Positions 1-7,287 of a DNA stretch of 10,827 nt are shown here, piece by piece. Position 1 is the stretch's first letter. Each line of letters opens with the position of its first letter. The notes under the pieces are model-generated. The model saw only the letters and a list, made by a program, of their open reading frames with translations. It was not told where the DNA came from and searched no databases. The DNA is from Thermoplasmatota archaeon. GTDB lineage: Archaea > Thermoplasmatota > B47-G6 > B47-G6B > 47-G6. The stretch is from the NCBI GenBank assembly GCA_029258975.1, contig JAPDJS010000006.1, forward strand, positions 1 to 10,827. The letters run 5' to 3'. Made by a program: the position numbers and the translations under genes.

Positions 1-1
1 C

Positions 2-1196
2 CTAAAATAGGGAGAGCTTTCCCTCAACGATTTGGTTCCGGATTTGTAGAAGCTTTTCCTTGCTTAACCATTCAGCAATTATTTCCTTCACTAGTCCTCT
101 TACTTCCCCAATTAACTTTACCAAGAAGTTGGAGGTGGATTAGGGCAGGCTTATCGATTCTCTTCCCAATTTGGGAGACCAATCTCACGTAAACTTCATC
201 CACAGAAGTCTTCTCGTAGATAGCTTTAGCTATCTCGTAAGCCAAGACATTGTAGACCTTACCAACATGGTTAACCGGATTTTTTCCGGAAACGCACTCT
301 AAACTTACAGGTCTGTTAAAAGGAATAACACCATTTACCCTATTTCCTCTCCCATTTGCCCCATCATCCCCATGCTCTGCTGATGTACCCGTAACAGTGA
401 GGTAACAACCATCAATGCCTCTCTTCTCATTGTCTGCAGTGTTTAGCCAAACTTCAAACTTGTTAGATAGATTACCTTTTAAGTACTCCTCCACCTCAGC
501 GATTACTTCTTTCTTTTTCCTCTTATAATCTTCTACACTCTCTACGAACTTATCAACGAAGCTCATCGCGATAGTGAAGTGGAACTTCTCCCTCATCCTC
601 CATCCGAGGACTTTTACATCCTCTCCGCTAAATGGAAACTCTGACTTAAATTTTTCAGAATTTAGGAATCTCTCGAGGTGAAAAACCACTTCCTCCAGCT
701 TTGTTGGAGGATAATACCCTAAGCCAACGGAAGTATCATTAGCCCCAATGATACCCTTCTTCCTCCTGTAAATATCGACTAAGTTCCCAGCCCCACTCTT
801 GGTTTCCACTAAATAAACGACATGCTCCTCTGGATCTAAGAATCTGAAGTTCTCTTGGATGAATTCTTTAGCAGAGGAAATCGCGATTTCCTCAACATTT
901 ATCTTCTCCTTTCCTACTTGATTTGTAGCCCTTCCTGAGAAGAAGATCAAAATTTTTTTGAGTACTTCCCCACCACCAAATTTTGGTTTGGTTTCACCCC
1001 CAACGACTTGAAGTTTGTCAACATTATGATGGAGAATAGTTCCAAACTTCTCTAGGTAGAGCTTGCAAAGGTTCCTCGAGAAATTTTCAGCAATACTATC
1101 TGCTATATAATCGGGATGCCCCAACCCCTTCCTTTCAACTACTTCGACTTTTTCTTTCGCTGTTGGAGTTTTCTTTAACTTCTCTAAGATTATCAT
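2..1196 (-). CDS. mat: Archaeal-type methionine adenosyltransferase, frame change near the 3' end
   Basis: Makes S-adenosylmethionine from methionine and ATP in the cytoplasm. Archaeal-family signatures seen in the translation: [13 protein letters not shown] near residues 21-33, [16 protein letters not shown], a [10 protein letters not shown] segment, [13 protein letters not shown], and the [20 protein letters not shown] region. The frame that starts at 1196 meets a stop at 72-74 after a tail ([16 protein letters not shown]) unlike the family. Skipping one base near 122 moves into a frame reading [19 protein letters not shown] and ending IVEGKLSLF, with its stop at 2-4. The joined product is 397 residues (358 + 39), close to the usual ~400, and the new tail looks like the family C terminus. 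The crossover must lie between about 75 and 140. It may be a sequencing error, a real mutation or recoding; I cannot tell which. The ATG at 1194-1196 lacks a Shine-Dalgarno site and lies about 29 bases from a TATA-like element, so a leaderless mRNA is likely. Identification is firm. Confidence 0.93.
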
Positions 1197-1219
1197 CGAG
1201 ATAACTAAAAATAGGAAAA

Positions 1220-1230
1220 GATATAAAATT
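1220..1230. promoter_or_regulatory. TATA element between mat and tRNA-Ile, possibly shared by both directions
   Basis: On the plus strand a purine-rich BRE-like GGAAAAG (1214-1220) precedes ATATAAAATT, with tRNA-Ile starting about 33 bases from the element's centre; this is a good archaeal stable-RNA promoter. Read on the minus strand the same bases give AATTTTATAT, whose centre is about 29 bases from the mat ATG, right for a leaderless transcript. The minus direction has no purine-rich BRE. Assignment to tRNA-Ile is fairly sure; dual use is an inference. Confidence 0.6.
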
Positions 1231-1258
1231 GATGGAAACTAAAATAACTGAAAGGAGA

Positions 1259-1337
<79 letters not shown>

Positions 1338-1358
1338 ACCACTCTCCAAGAAGAAATC

Positions 1359-1366
1359 TTTATAAG
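1359..1366 (+). promoter_or_regulatory. TATA box for the XRE-family gene
   Basis: TTTATAAG with upstream GAAATC as a possible BRE. Its centre is about 26-27 bases before a GTG at 1389, which predicts a leaderless mRNA starting at that GTG. This spacing decided the start chosen for the next gene. Confidence 0.6.
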
Positions 1367-1388
1367 TTCAAATCCATTCTTGAATAGG

Positions 1389-2216
1389 GTGAGAAAGGAG
1401 ACGAGATTCAAAGTCCTCAAAGAGGGAGTTGGGGTTTATAAAATTGATATTTCTGATTCAGATAGTTCCATAGGTATAAACGTAAATCTCAAAGAGGGGA
1501 AGGTCGATATAGCTTACAGGAGGAAAAATGAGGGAGGGGGTGAGATATTCCAAAATGTTGGTTTGGATCTGCGCGGGGGCTTTGCCTTAGAGTCTTCTGA
1601 GTATGTGCCCTCTTTAGAAAATGAAATTCGTCAAAGCGAAGCAATTCTAGGAGGAACCTCGAGAAATCTCGAAACTCAAGTTTTAACCTCATTAGAAAAG
1701 GAACAAAAGGAGTTCAAGTTAACACCTTCAAAGAGAGCTTACTTAGAGATTATAGGGGATTTAGTTGAGGGAAGCAATATCTTGAGATACGAAGATATTT
1801 GGAGGGAAATTAAACAACGTGGTACAAGAATATGGGTGATACGTACACTTAATGAACTAACAACTTCTGGAATAGCGGAGAGAATTGAGAGCGAGAGTGG
1901 AGTTATCTATAAAGTTAGAGTTGAGAAGCTGAAATCGTTATTAAGCAAACCCGATTACGAGCCCCCAAAAGTAGAAAGTCCAATTAATTTCGGGCAGAAG
2001 TTAAGGCAGTTGAGGATACAGAAAGGTTTGACTCAGCGACAATTGGCTAAGGAGCTTGGCTATAAAACAAATAGTTATATCTCTGACATAGAGAGGGGCC
2101 GTATCATCCCTCCAAGAGAGAAACTCAGAAAAATCGCAGAGATTTTAGGAGTTCCATTCAAGTTTTTAGATAATATGGCTTTTCAGGCTAGGGTAAGAAG
2201 GATAAGAGAAATGTAA
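1389..2216 (+). CDS. XRE-family DNA-binding protein with winged-helix-like middle region
   Basis: Probable transcription regulator, 275 residues from the GTG at 1389. The open frame extends back into tRNA-Ile, but those codons cannot be the true N terminus; the GTG was chosen because a TATA box sits about 27 bases upstream. Residues 201-260 are a clear Cro/CI-type helix-turn-helix (FGQKLRQLRIQKGLTQRQLA, then SYISDIERGR and LRKIAEILGV). Residues about 115-180 resemble a winged helix (YEDIWREIKQRG, then a short hydrophobic wing). Residues 1-75 alternate polar and hydrophobic residues like a small beta domain that I do not recognise. A charged linker (about 76-112) separates them. It lies 28 bases before the TFB gene in the same direction, so the two may be co-transcribed. 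Its target is unknown. The DNA-binding role is well supported; the rest is inference. Confidence 0.85.
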   Translation: MRKETRFKVLKEGVGVYKIDISDSDSSIGINVNLKEGKVDIAYRRKNEGGGEIFQNVGLDLRGGFALESSEYVPSLENEIRQSEAILGGTSRNLETQVLTSLEKEQKEFKLTPSKRAYLEIIGDLVEGSNILRYEDIWREIKQRGTRIWVIRTLNELTTSGIAERIESESGVIYKVRVEKLKSLLSKPDYEPPKVESPINFGQKLRQLRIQKGLTQRQLAKELGYKTNSYISDIERGRIIPPREKLRKIAEILGVPFKFLDNMAFQARVRRIREM

Positions 2217-2244
2217 CTACTCATAATTGTAAGATATTAACTAA

Positions 2245-3525
2245 ATGAGTCTTGAATGCACCTTGAAGGAAGAGGGTAATAGGCTGATAATTAATTTGAA
2301 TTATCCCCAGGATTCTAAGATAGATTTTCTATTCCTTTCGAAAGCAGATTTTGAGGAGTTGGATATTCAAGACACGACGCTCATAGCGAAATTGAAGAAA
2401 GACGAGAAACTTGAAGAGATCTTGAGGGAGGGCGTTGTAATTAATTCCAGACATACTCCCTTAGAGATTAAATATGAGTTGAAGCCAGAAGAGATAAGGC
2501 CACTCCAAGAGGAAATTTTAGAGATAGAAAAAAGATTGAGGATGAAAGGCATCTTACCCCCTCCAAAGGAAATTGAGAAACCACTACCAGCTTATGAACC
2601 AACCTATACCCAATGTCCGGAATGTGGAAGTAAGGAGTTAATAGAAGATCCAAACACTGCGGAGATCATTTGTTCAAGTTGCGGTTTAGTAATAGATTAC
2701 AGGTTAGTTAGTAGGGAGCCTGAATGGAGGGCATTCGACGAAGAGCAGAGGAAGAGGAGGGTGAGAGTTGGTCCACCAGTACTCTCAAGCATTCACGACA
2801 AGGGACTGACTACTACAATTTCTTCTCTAAACAGAGATGCTTATGGAAAAGAATTATCATTAAAAGAGAGGCAGAGAGCTTATAGGCTGAGGAAGTGGCA
2901 GAGGAGGATAAGGCTTCAAGAAGGGGAGAGAGGTTTAGTCAAGATGCTACAGGGATTAAGTATGTTGAGAGATAAACTTTCCTTACCGAAATCCGTAGTT
3001 GAAGAGGCATCTGTTATTTATAGGAAGGCAATTAAGAAGAATTTAAGCAGGGGCAGAGATCTAGATAGCCTTATTCCCGCAGGTGTTTACCTTGCTTGCC
3101 GTAGACAGGGAGTTAATAGAACGGTCGCAGAGATCTTAAAAGCTTCAATTCCTCCTGGAGAGGATTTTTATAAATGGAAGAAAGCTGTCATGAGAAATTA
3201 CAGGTTACTGAGGAGAGAGTTGGGTTATCAAGTTGAAGTTGTGGGAGCAAGCCAATTTGTACCGAGGTTAGTCAATAAGTTTGATTTGAGCAGTAAAGTG
3301 AGTGAAGTAGCACAAAAAATAGTGAAGGCAGCGAGAAAGGTTAGGCTTACAACTGGGAGAAGTCCTATAAGCATTGCTACATCAGCAGTCTATATAGCAT
3401 CTCATCTGGTCGGAGAACCAATCACCCAAAGGATACTTGCAGATGAGATGGGGATTACTGAAGTTACGATAAGGAATAGATACCATGAGCTTTGGGAGAA
3501 GTTGAAATTCGTTCTTTATCTTTGA
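2245..3525 (+). CDS. tfb: Transcription initiation factor TFB with long N-terminal extension
   Basis: Archaeal TFIIB homologue that joins TBP and RNA polymerase at promoters; 426 residues against about 300 for ordinary TFBs. Order: an unrecognised extension (1 to about 115); a zinc ribbon with C124, C127, C143 and C146; a B-finger/reader region (about 160-195, including VGPPVLSSIHDKG); and two cyclin repeats (about 225-325 and 335-425). The last repeat holds the BRE-reading helix-turn-helix TQRILADEMGITEVTIRNRY. The first repeat has a longer loop than usual (around EILKASIPPGEDFYKW). The extension has a strand-like start and an acidic helix at about 82-100. An ATG at 2542 would give a normal-sized 327-residue TFB and has a weak TATA-like element about 26 bases upstream, so two forms are conceivable. 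The TFB core is certain; the extension being translated is likely, given its protein-like composition. Confidence 0.95.
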   Translation: MSLECTLKEEGNRLIINLNYPQDSKIDFLFLSKADFEELDIQDTTLIAKLKKDEKLEEILREGVVINSRHTPLEIKYELKPEEIRPLQEEILEIEKRLRMKGILPPPKEIEKPLPAYEPTYTQCPECGSKELIEDPNTAEIICSSCGLVIDYRLVSREPEWRAFDEEQRKRRVRVGPPVLSSIHDKGLTTTISSLNRDAYGKELSLKERQRAYRLRKWQRRIRLQEGERGLVKMLQGLSMLRDKLSLPKSVVEEASVIYRKAIKKNLSRGRDLDSLIPAGVYLACRRQGVNRTVAEILKASIPPGEDFYKWKKAVMRNYRLLRRELGYQVEVVGASQFVPRLVNKFDLSSKVSEVAQKIVKAARKVRLTTGRSPISIATSAVYIASHLVGEPITQRILADEMGITEVTIRNRYHELWEKLKFVLYL

Positions 3526-3532
3526 GGGACAA

Positions 3533-3545
3533 AATATTTAAATAT
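3533..3545 (+). promoter_or_regulatory. Promoter for the proteasome beta gene
   Basis: AATATTTAAATAT is a strong TATA-like element just after the TFB stop. Transcription would start near 3565, leaving a short leader of about 24 bases. That leader holds GGTG (3579-3582) seven bases before the ATG, a possible Shine-Dalgarno match. Confidence 0.5.
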
Positions 3546-3589
3546 GTTGAGATTCGATATCATAGTAACACTTTTTCTGGTGTTGGCAA

Positions 3590-4231
3590 ATGGAAGAGAA
3601 GATGAAAGAGTTTATGAAAACCGGAACAACAACAGTTGGTATTATTTTCAAAGATGGCGTAGTCTTAGCTTCTGAGAAGAGGGCTGTAATGGGTTATCTA
3701 ATTGCTCATAAGGACTTCGAGAAGGTGTATAAATTAGATGATAACTTAGCCATTACTATAGCAGGTGGAGTTGGAGACTGCCAGATGTTGATAAAATTTC
3801 TGAAAGTGAACATAGAGCTATTTAAGATGAGGAGACAAAGAAAACCGAGCGTAAATGCGGTTGTAACTTTGTTGAGCCACATCCTATTCCAAAATAGGAT
3901 GAGCATCTTCCCATACTATGCCCAACTCTTAGTCGGTGGTGTGGACGAAAGTGGTCCTCATCTCTTCAGTTTAGGCCCAGATGGTAGTAAGGTAGAGGAC
4001 AAGTATATTTCAACTGGCTCAGGATCTGTAATAGCTTATGGAGTGCTTGAGGATAATTACAAAGAAGGCTTGGAGATGGAGGAAGCAGTTAGGCTCGCGG
4101 CTAGAGCAGTTTCAGCAGCCACTAAAAGAGATATCTACTCCGGTGGACAAATTGAAGTTGCTGTAGTTACTAAGGAAGGATTTAGGAAGTTGAAGAAGGA
4201 GGAAATAGATAAGATCTTGGGGAAGAAATAG
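3590..4231 (+). CDS. psmB: Proteasome beta subunit
   Basis: Catalytic subunit of the 20S proteasome, the cytoplasmic protease fed by PAN or Cdc48-type ATPases. 213 residues. A 12-residue propeptide ends at Gly12; self-cleavage before Thr13 gives the mature N terminus TTTVGII. In mature numbering the catalytic Thr1, Glu17 (in SEKRA) and Lys33 (in DFEKVYK) are all present, matching archaeal beta subunits. Also visible are the STGSGSVIAYGVLE segment and the RDIYSGGQIEVAVV segment of the active-site region. No alpha subunit is in the window. The next gene starts 34 bases downstream, so psmB and fttA are probably one transcript. An in-frame ATG at 3602 also exists, but the first one has the better upstream spacing. 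Very sure of the identity. Confidence 0.97.
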   Translation: MEEKMKEFMKTGTTTVGIIFKDGVVLASEKRAVMGYLIAHKDFEKVYKLDDNLAITIAGGVGDCQMLIKFLKVNIELFKMRRQRKPSVNAVVTLLSHILFQNRMSIFPYYAQLLVGGVDESGPHLFSLGPDGSKVEDKYISTGSGSVIAYGVLEDNYKEGLEMEEAVRLAARAVSAATKRDIYSGGQIEVAVVTKEGFRKLKKEEIDKILGKK

Positions 4232-4265
4232 ACCCACTCTTACTAGATATTTTAAGGGATGGGAT

Positions 4266-6167
4266 TTGGAAGAGAAGGAGATAATTTCTGAAATAAAGAA
4301 GAACTTACCTCGTGGAGCTCTGATTACTGATTACTCCTTTGAGGGTGCGAATATAGTTCTTTATACGAAGAATAAGAAGTTAATTGGGGAAGAAGGCAAG
4401 GAAATAGTGAGGAAGATCGTCGATAAGCTGAAGAAGAGAGTAGAGATAAGGATGGAGCCATCGATGTTGATGGAGAAGGAAAAGGCTAGGAAGATAATTG
4501 AAGATCTAATACCAAAAGATGCTGGTCTTGTAGATATTTGGTTTGATGAGAAGAGGAGCATAGTTATAATTGAAGCTGCAAAACCAGGGGTTGTTATAGG
4601 GAAGGAAGGGGAAATAGTTAAGCAAATTAGGGAAAAAACCCTTTGGGTTCCGAGGGTGAGGAGGGCACCGGCAATAAAGAGCCCAATAGTTAGGGGAATT
4701 AGGGAAACCCTCTTCAAAGCATCGGATTATAGGAGGAAGTTCTTGAATAACATAGGAAAAAGAATTTACTCTAAGTGGGAGAGGGATTCTAAATATTGGA
4801 TAAGGATTTCTTGTTTAGGAGGCTTTAGGGAAGTAGGGAGAAGTGCAATTCTCCTCCAAACCCCAGAAAGCAATGTGCTTTTAGATTGTGGTGTCAATGT
4901 CGCAAATGTGGAGCAAGCATACCCTTACTTTAATGTTCCAGAATTTAGCCTAGATGAACTAGATGCTGTAGTCATAAGTCATGCTCATTTAGACCATTGT
5001 GGACTAATTCCCTATCTCTACAAATGCGGATATAGAGGCCCAGTATACTTTACTGAGCCTACGCGCGACATAATAACGCTCTTACTCTTAGATTTCATAG
5101 AGGTATCGCAAAAGAATTTGAAGAATGCGATTTTTAATAGCAGAGATGTAAAAGAAATGATTAAACATTCTGTTACCCTCTCTTATGGAGAGGTTACTGA
5201 CATAACACCTGATGTAAGGTTAACTTTCTTCAATGCAGGCCATACCTTAGGCTCAAGCCTATGTCATTTGAATGTTGGAAATGGTTACCACAACATCCTC
5301 TATACTGGAGATTTCAAATTTGCCAGGTCAAAACTCTTAGAGGCGAGTGAATATAGATTTCAGAGATTAGAAACTTTGATAATGGAATCAACCTACGGTG
5401 GCAAAGGAGATATTCAGCCACCAAGGAAGGAGTGTGAGAAATTCTTGGTGAAGATAATTAACGACACAATAAATAGAGGAGGGAAAGCAATAATCCCAGT
5501 ACTTGGGGTTGGAAGAGGCCAGGACATCTTACTCGTCTTAGAGGAGGCTATTAGGAAGAAGAAGATTAAGGAGATACCGGTTTATGTAGATGGTATGGTG
5601 TGGGATATAACCGCATTGCATACAACCTACCCAGAGTTTATGAATAGAAGTATAAGGAAAATGATCTTCGAATTGGATATAAACCCCTTCCTAGCACCTT
5701 TCTTCTATAGAGTCGGGTCTAGTGATGAGAGGAAGAAGGTAATAGAAAGTAGGGAACCCTGTGTTATAGTTGCTACCAGTGGCATGTTGACTGGAGGTCC
5801 TATAATGGAATACTTTAGGGAATTAGCAGGCTTCAAAGAGAATTCCCTGATATTTGTTTCTTATCAAGCAGAAGGTTCACTAGGAAGGAGAATTCAATCC
5901 GGGGAGAGGGAAATTAGGATGGAGAGCGATGGTAGAATAGAGAATGTTAAAGTCAAGTTGGAGGTCTATACTATTGATGGCTTTAGTGGACATTCGGACA
6001 GAAACCAACTCATGAATTACGTTCAAGTCCTCAACCCAAAGCCCAGGAAGGTAATCGTATGCCATGGGGAGAGTAGTAAGTGTTTAGATCTAGCTAGTTC
6101 TATCCATAAGACTCTAAGAGTTGAAACGGTTTGTCCGAGGAATTTAGATGCAATTAGGATAAGGTAG
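4266..6167 (+). CDS. fttA: KH/beta-CASP ribonuclease, archaeal transcription termination factor FttA (aCPSF1)
   Basis: Archaeal CPSF73 homologue; family members cut nascent RNA and terminate transcription. 633 residues, the usual length. Two N-terminal KH-like segments (residues 1-145) carry IGEEGKEIVRKI near 40 and VIGKEGEIVKQI near 110. The metallo-beta-lactamase domain follows with GGFREVGRSA at about 185 and the metal-binding HAHLDH at 239-244, then GHTLGSS and YTGDFKF. The beta-CASP part has MESTYGG, VLGVGRGQD and ATSGMLTGGP, and the C terminus FSGHSDRNQL and KVIVCHGE. All key residues appear intact. The start is TTG at 4266, giving MEEKEIISEI as in relatives. Only a weak Shine-Dalgarno-like GGGATGGGA lies upstream, and no in-frame ATG occurs before residue 63. 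It follows psmB by 34 bases. Confidence 0.96.
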   Translation: MEEKEIISEIKKNLPRGALITDYSFEGANIVLYTKNKKLIGEEGKEIVRKIVDKLKKRVEIRMEPSMLMEKEKARKIIEDLIPKDAGLVDIWFDEKRSIVIIEAAKPGVVIGKEGEIVKQIREKTLWVPRVRRAPAIKSPIVRGIRETLFKASDYRRKFLNNIGKRIYSKWERDSKYWIRISCLGGFREVGRSAILLQTPESNVLLDCGVNVANVEQAYPYFNVPEFSLDELDAVVISHAHLDHCGLIPYLYKCGYRGPVYFTEPTRDIITLLLLDFIEVSQKNLKNAIFNSRDVKEMIKHSVTLSYGEVTDITPDVRLTFFNAGHTLGSSLCHLNVGNGYHNILYTGDFKFARSKLLEASEYRFQRLETLIMESTYGGKGDIQPPRKECEKFLVKIINDTINRGGKAIIPVLGVGRGQDILLVLEEAIRKKKIKEIPVYVDGMVWDITALHTTYPEFMNRSIRKMIFELDINPFLAPFFYRVGSSDERKKVIESREPCVIVATSGMLTGGPIMEYFRELAGFKENSLIFVSYQAEGSLGRRIQSGEREIRMESDGRIENVKVKLEVYTIDGFSGHSDRNQLMNYVQVLNPKPRKVIVCHGESSKCLDLASSIHKTLRVETVCPRNLDAIRIR

Positions 6168-6190
6168 AATTTCTGAACGAAAGCAATAAA

Positions 6191-6209
6191 AAAGGAGGTT
6201 TTTTGAGGT
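6191..6209 (+). promoter_or_regulatory. Two nested ribosome binding sites before the CBS gene
   Basis: GGAGGT (6194-6199) lies 3-4 bases before a TTG at 6203, and GAGGT (6205-6209) lies five bases before the in-frame ATG at 6215. The spacing and the better start codon favour the ATG. An A-rich TATA-like stretch (6184-6193) is also 27 bases from that ATG, so an own leaderless transcript is not excluded. Confidence 0.5.
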
Positions 6210-6214
6210 TTAAT

Positions 6215-6754
6215 ATGAGAATCTTAGCTAAGGACTTAATGACAAAGAACCCAGTTACGATAAGTCAGGAAGCGTCAGTGAAGAGGGCTGTTGAAGTGAT
6301 GTTGAAGAGGAATGTAGGTTCTCTACTTGTTGTCGAGAAGGATGAGATAGTTGGAATAATTACAGAGAAGGATATTATATCTAAGGTTGTTAGGTATGCC
6401 AAGGATCCAAGGAAAGTTAAAGTGAAGAACATAATGACTAAGAAGTTAATAACAATTCATCCAACTGCAGACATTTATGAGATCGCTAAGGTTATGAGCG
6501 AGAAGAATGTTCGTAGATTACCAGTTTGCGAGGGCAATAAGTTGCTCGGTCTAGTTACGGAGAAGGATATTTTGAAGTTCGCCCCAAGCGTTATCTATAT
6601 CTTGAGTGAGAGGATTAAGATAAGGAAGAGAAAGAGGAGGCGGTCTTCTTCAGGCCAATTGGGAATTTGTGAAATTTGTGGGAACTATAGTGATAATCTA
6701 AGGGAGTATAAAGGGATGTTAATTTGTGAGTACTGTTTTGACTTAGTTAAGTAA
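6215..6754 (+). CDS. Two-CBS-domain protein with C-terminal zinc knuckle
   Basis: 179 residues from the ATG at 6215 (183 from the TTG at 6203). Two CBS motifs fill residues 5-125: AKDLMTKNPVTI with GIITEKDII, and KNIMTKKLITIHPTADI with GLVTEKDIL. CBS pairs in other proteins bind adenine nucleotides or SAM and act as energy sensors; the ligand here is unknown. A basic stretch (about 135-145, KIRKRKRRR) leads into a four-cysteine module, C152-x2-C155 and C171-x2-C174, very likely a zinc ribbon. The basic stretch plus zinc knuckle suggests contact with nucleic acid or a protein partner. It starts 47 bases after fttA in the same direction, so it could share that transcript. The domain call is firm; the function is unknown. 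Confidence 0.92.
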   Translation: MRILAKDLMTKNPVTISQEASVKRAVEVMLKRNVGSLLVVEKDEIVGIITEKDIISKVVRYAKDPRKVKVKNIMTKKLITIHPTADIYEIAKVMSEKNVRRLPVCEGNKLLGLVTEKDILKFAPSVIYILSERIKIRKRKRRRSSSGQLGICEICGNYSDNLREYKGMLICEYCFDLVK

Positions 6755-6764
6755 GTTTTTTAAC
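6755..6764 (+). promoter_or_regulatory. TATA-like element for the dnaG operon
   Basis: GTTTTTTAAC directly after the CBS stop codon. Its centre is about 27 bases before the ATG at 6787, which has no Shine-Dalgarno site, so a leaderless mRNA is predicted. The T-run could also terminate the upstream transcript. Confidence 0.5.
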
Positions 6765-6786
6765 TTTCTAATAATTATCTTTAAGC

Positions 6787-7287
6787 ATGGCTGAAGAGAA
6801 CTTAGTTACAGAGACGTCAGTGAAATATGATGGGATTTTCGATTTTAAGCAACTCTACTCCCTAATGACGGATTTAGCCATATCAATGGGTTATACAATT
6901 GAGGAGAAAAAATACAAACAGAAAGAGTCACCAGAGGGAAACGAAGTTGAAGTTGAATGGTGGTGCACGAAGGACGTGGATGATTATACTAGATTTAAAA
7001 TCATCCTCAGAATTCTAATTCTCGGGATGAGGGAAGTGCAAGCTAAGAAAGGAGAGCTCAAAGTTAGGGTTAATGAGGGAAGTATTCAAGTTTTGATAAA
7101 AGGGATAATAGTCACCGATTATGCTAATAGGTGGGAGACCCACCCAATCCTCAAACTCTTTAAAGGGATTTACGATAGATACTTCTTCAAAAGCACATTC
7201 GAGAGATATAAGAAGAGGGTATATGAGGAAGCATATGGATTTGAAAATGAAATAAAATCCTTTTTGAATTTGAGAAGGTTCATGTAA
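6787..7287 (+). CDS. Conserved hypothetical protein, first of a tandem paralogue pair
   Basis: 166 residues, soluble, no signal peptide or membrane segment. I do not recognise a named domain; from memory it resembles uncharacterised proteins common in DPANN archaea. It aligns almost without gaps with the next gene's product: WWCTKDVDDYTRFKI (58-72) against WECIKDVDSYTRFKI, a DY pair at 111-112 in both, an aromatic-rich segment (FKGIYDRYFF) and a C-terminal ENEIKSFLNL. The central part looks like beta strands, flanked by an N-terminal helix (about 18-35) and a C-terminal helix (about 137-162). The pattern recalls a small ligand- or RNA-binding alpha/beta fold, but no function can be assigned. 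It heads the unit containing a Toprim protein and DnaG. The start ATG lies 27 bases after a TATA-like element. Confidence 0.88.
   Translation: MAEENLVTETSVKYDGIFDFKQLYSLMTDLAISMGYTIEEKKYKQKESPEGNEVEVEWWCTKDVDDYTRFKIILRILILGMREVQAKKGELKVRVNEGSIQVLIKGIIVTDYANRWETHPILKLFKGIYDRYFFKSTFERYKKRVYEEAYGFENEIKSFLNLRRFM

Noticed and set aside
4259..4291. Ten-codon ATG frame overlapping the fttA start, considered as a leader peptide or the true start
   Set aside because: It is out of frame with fttA, ends at once, and no TATA element is correctly spaced for it.
4361..4717. Minus-strand open frame of 118 codons inside fttA
   Set aside because: A shadow frame rich in Ser, Leu, Ile and Phe, typical of the antisense of Lys/Glu-rich genes; no start signals.
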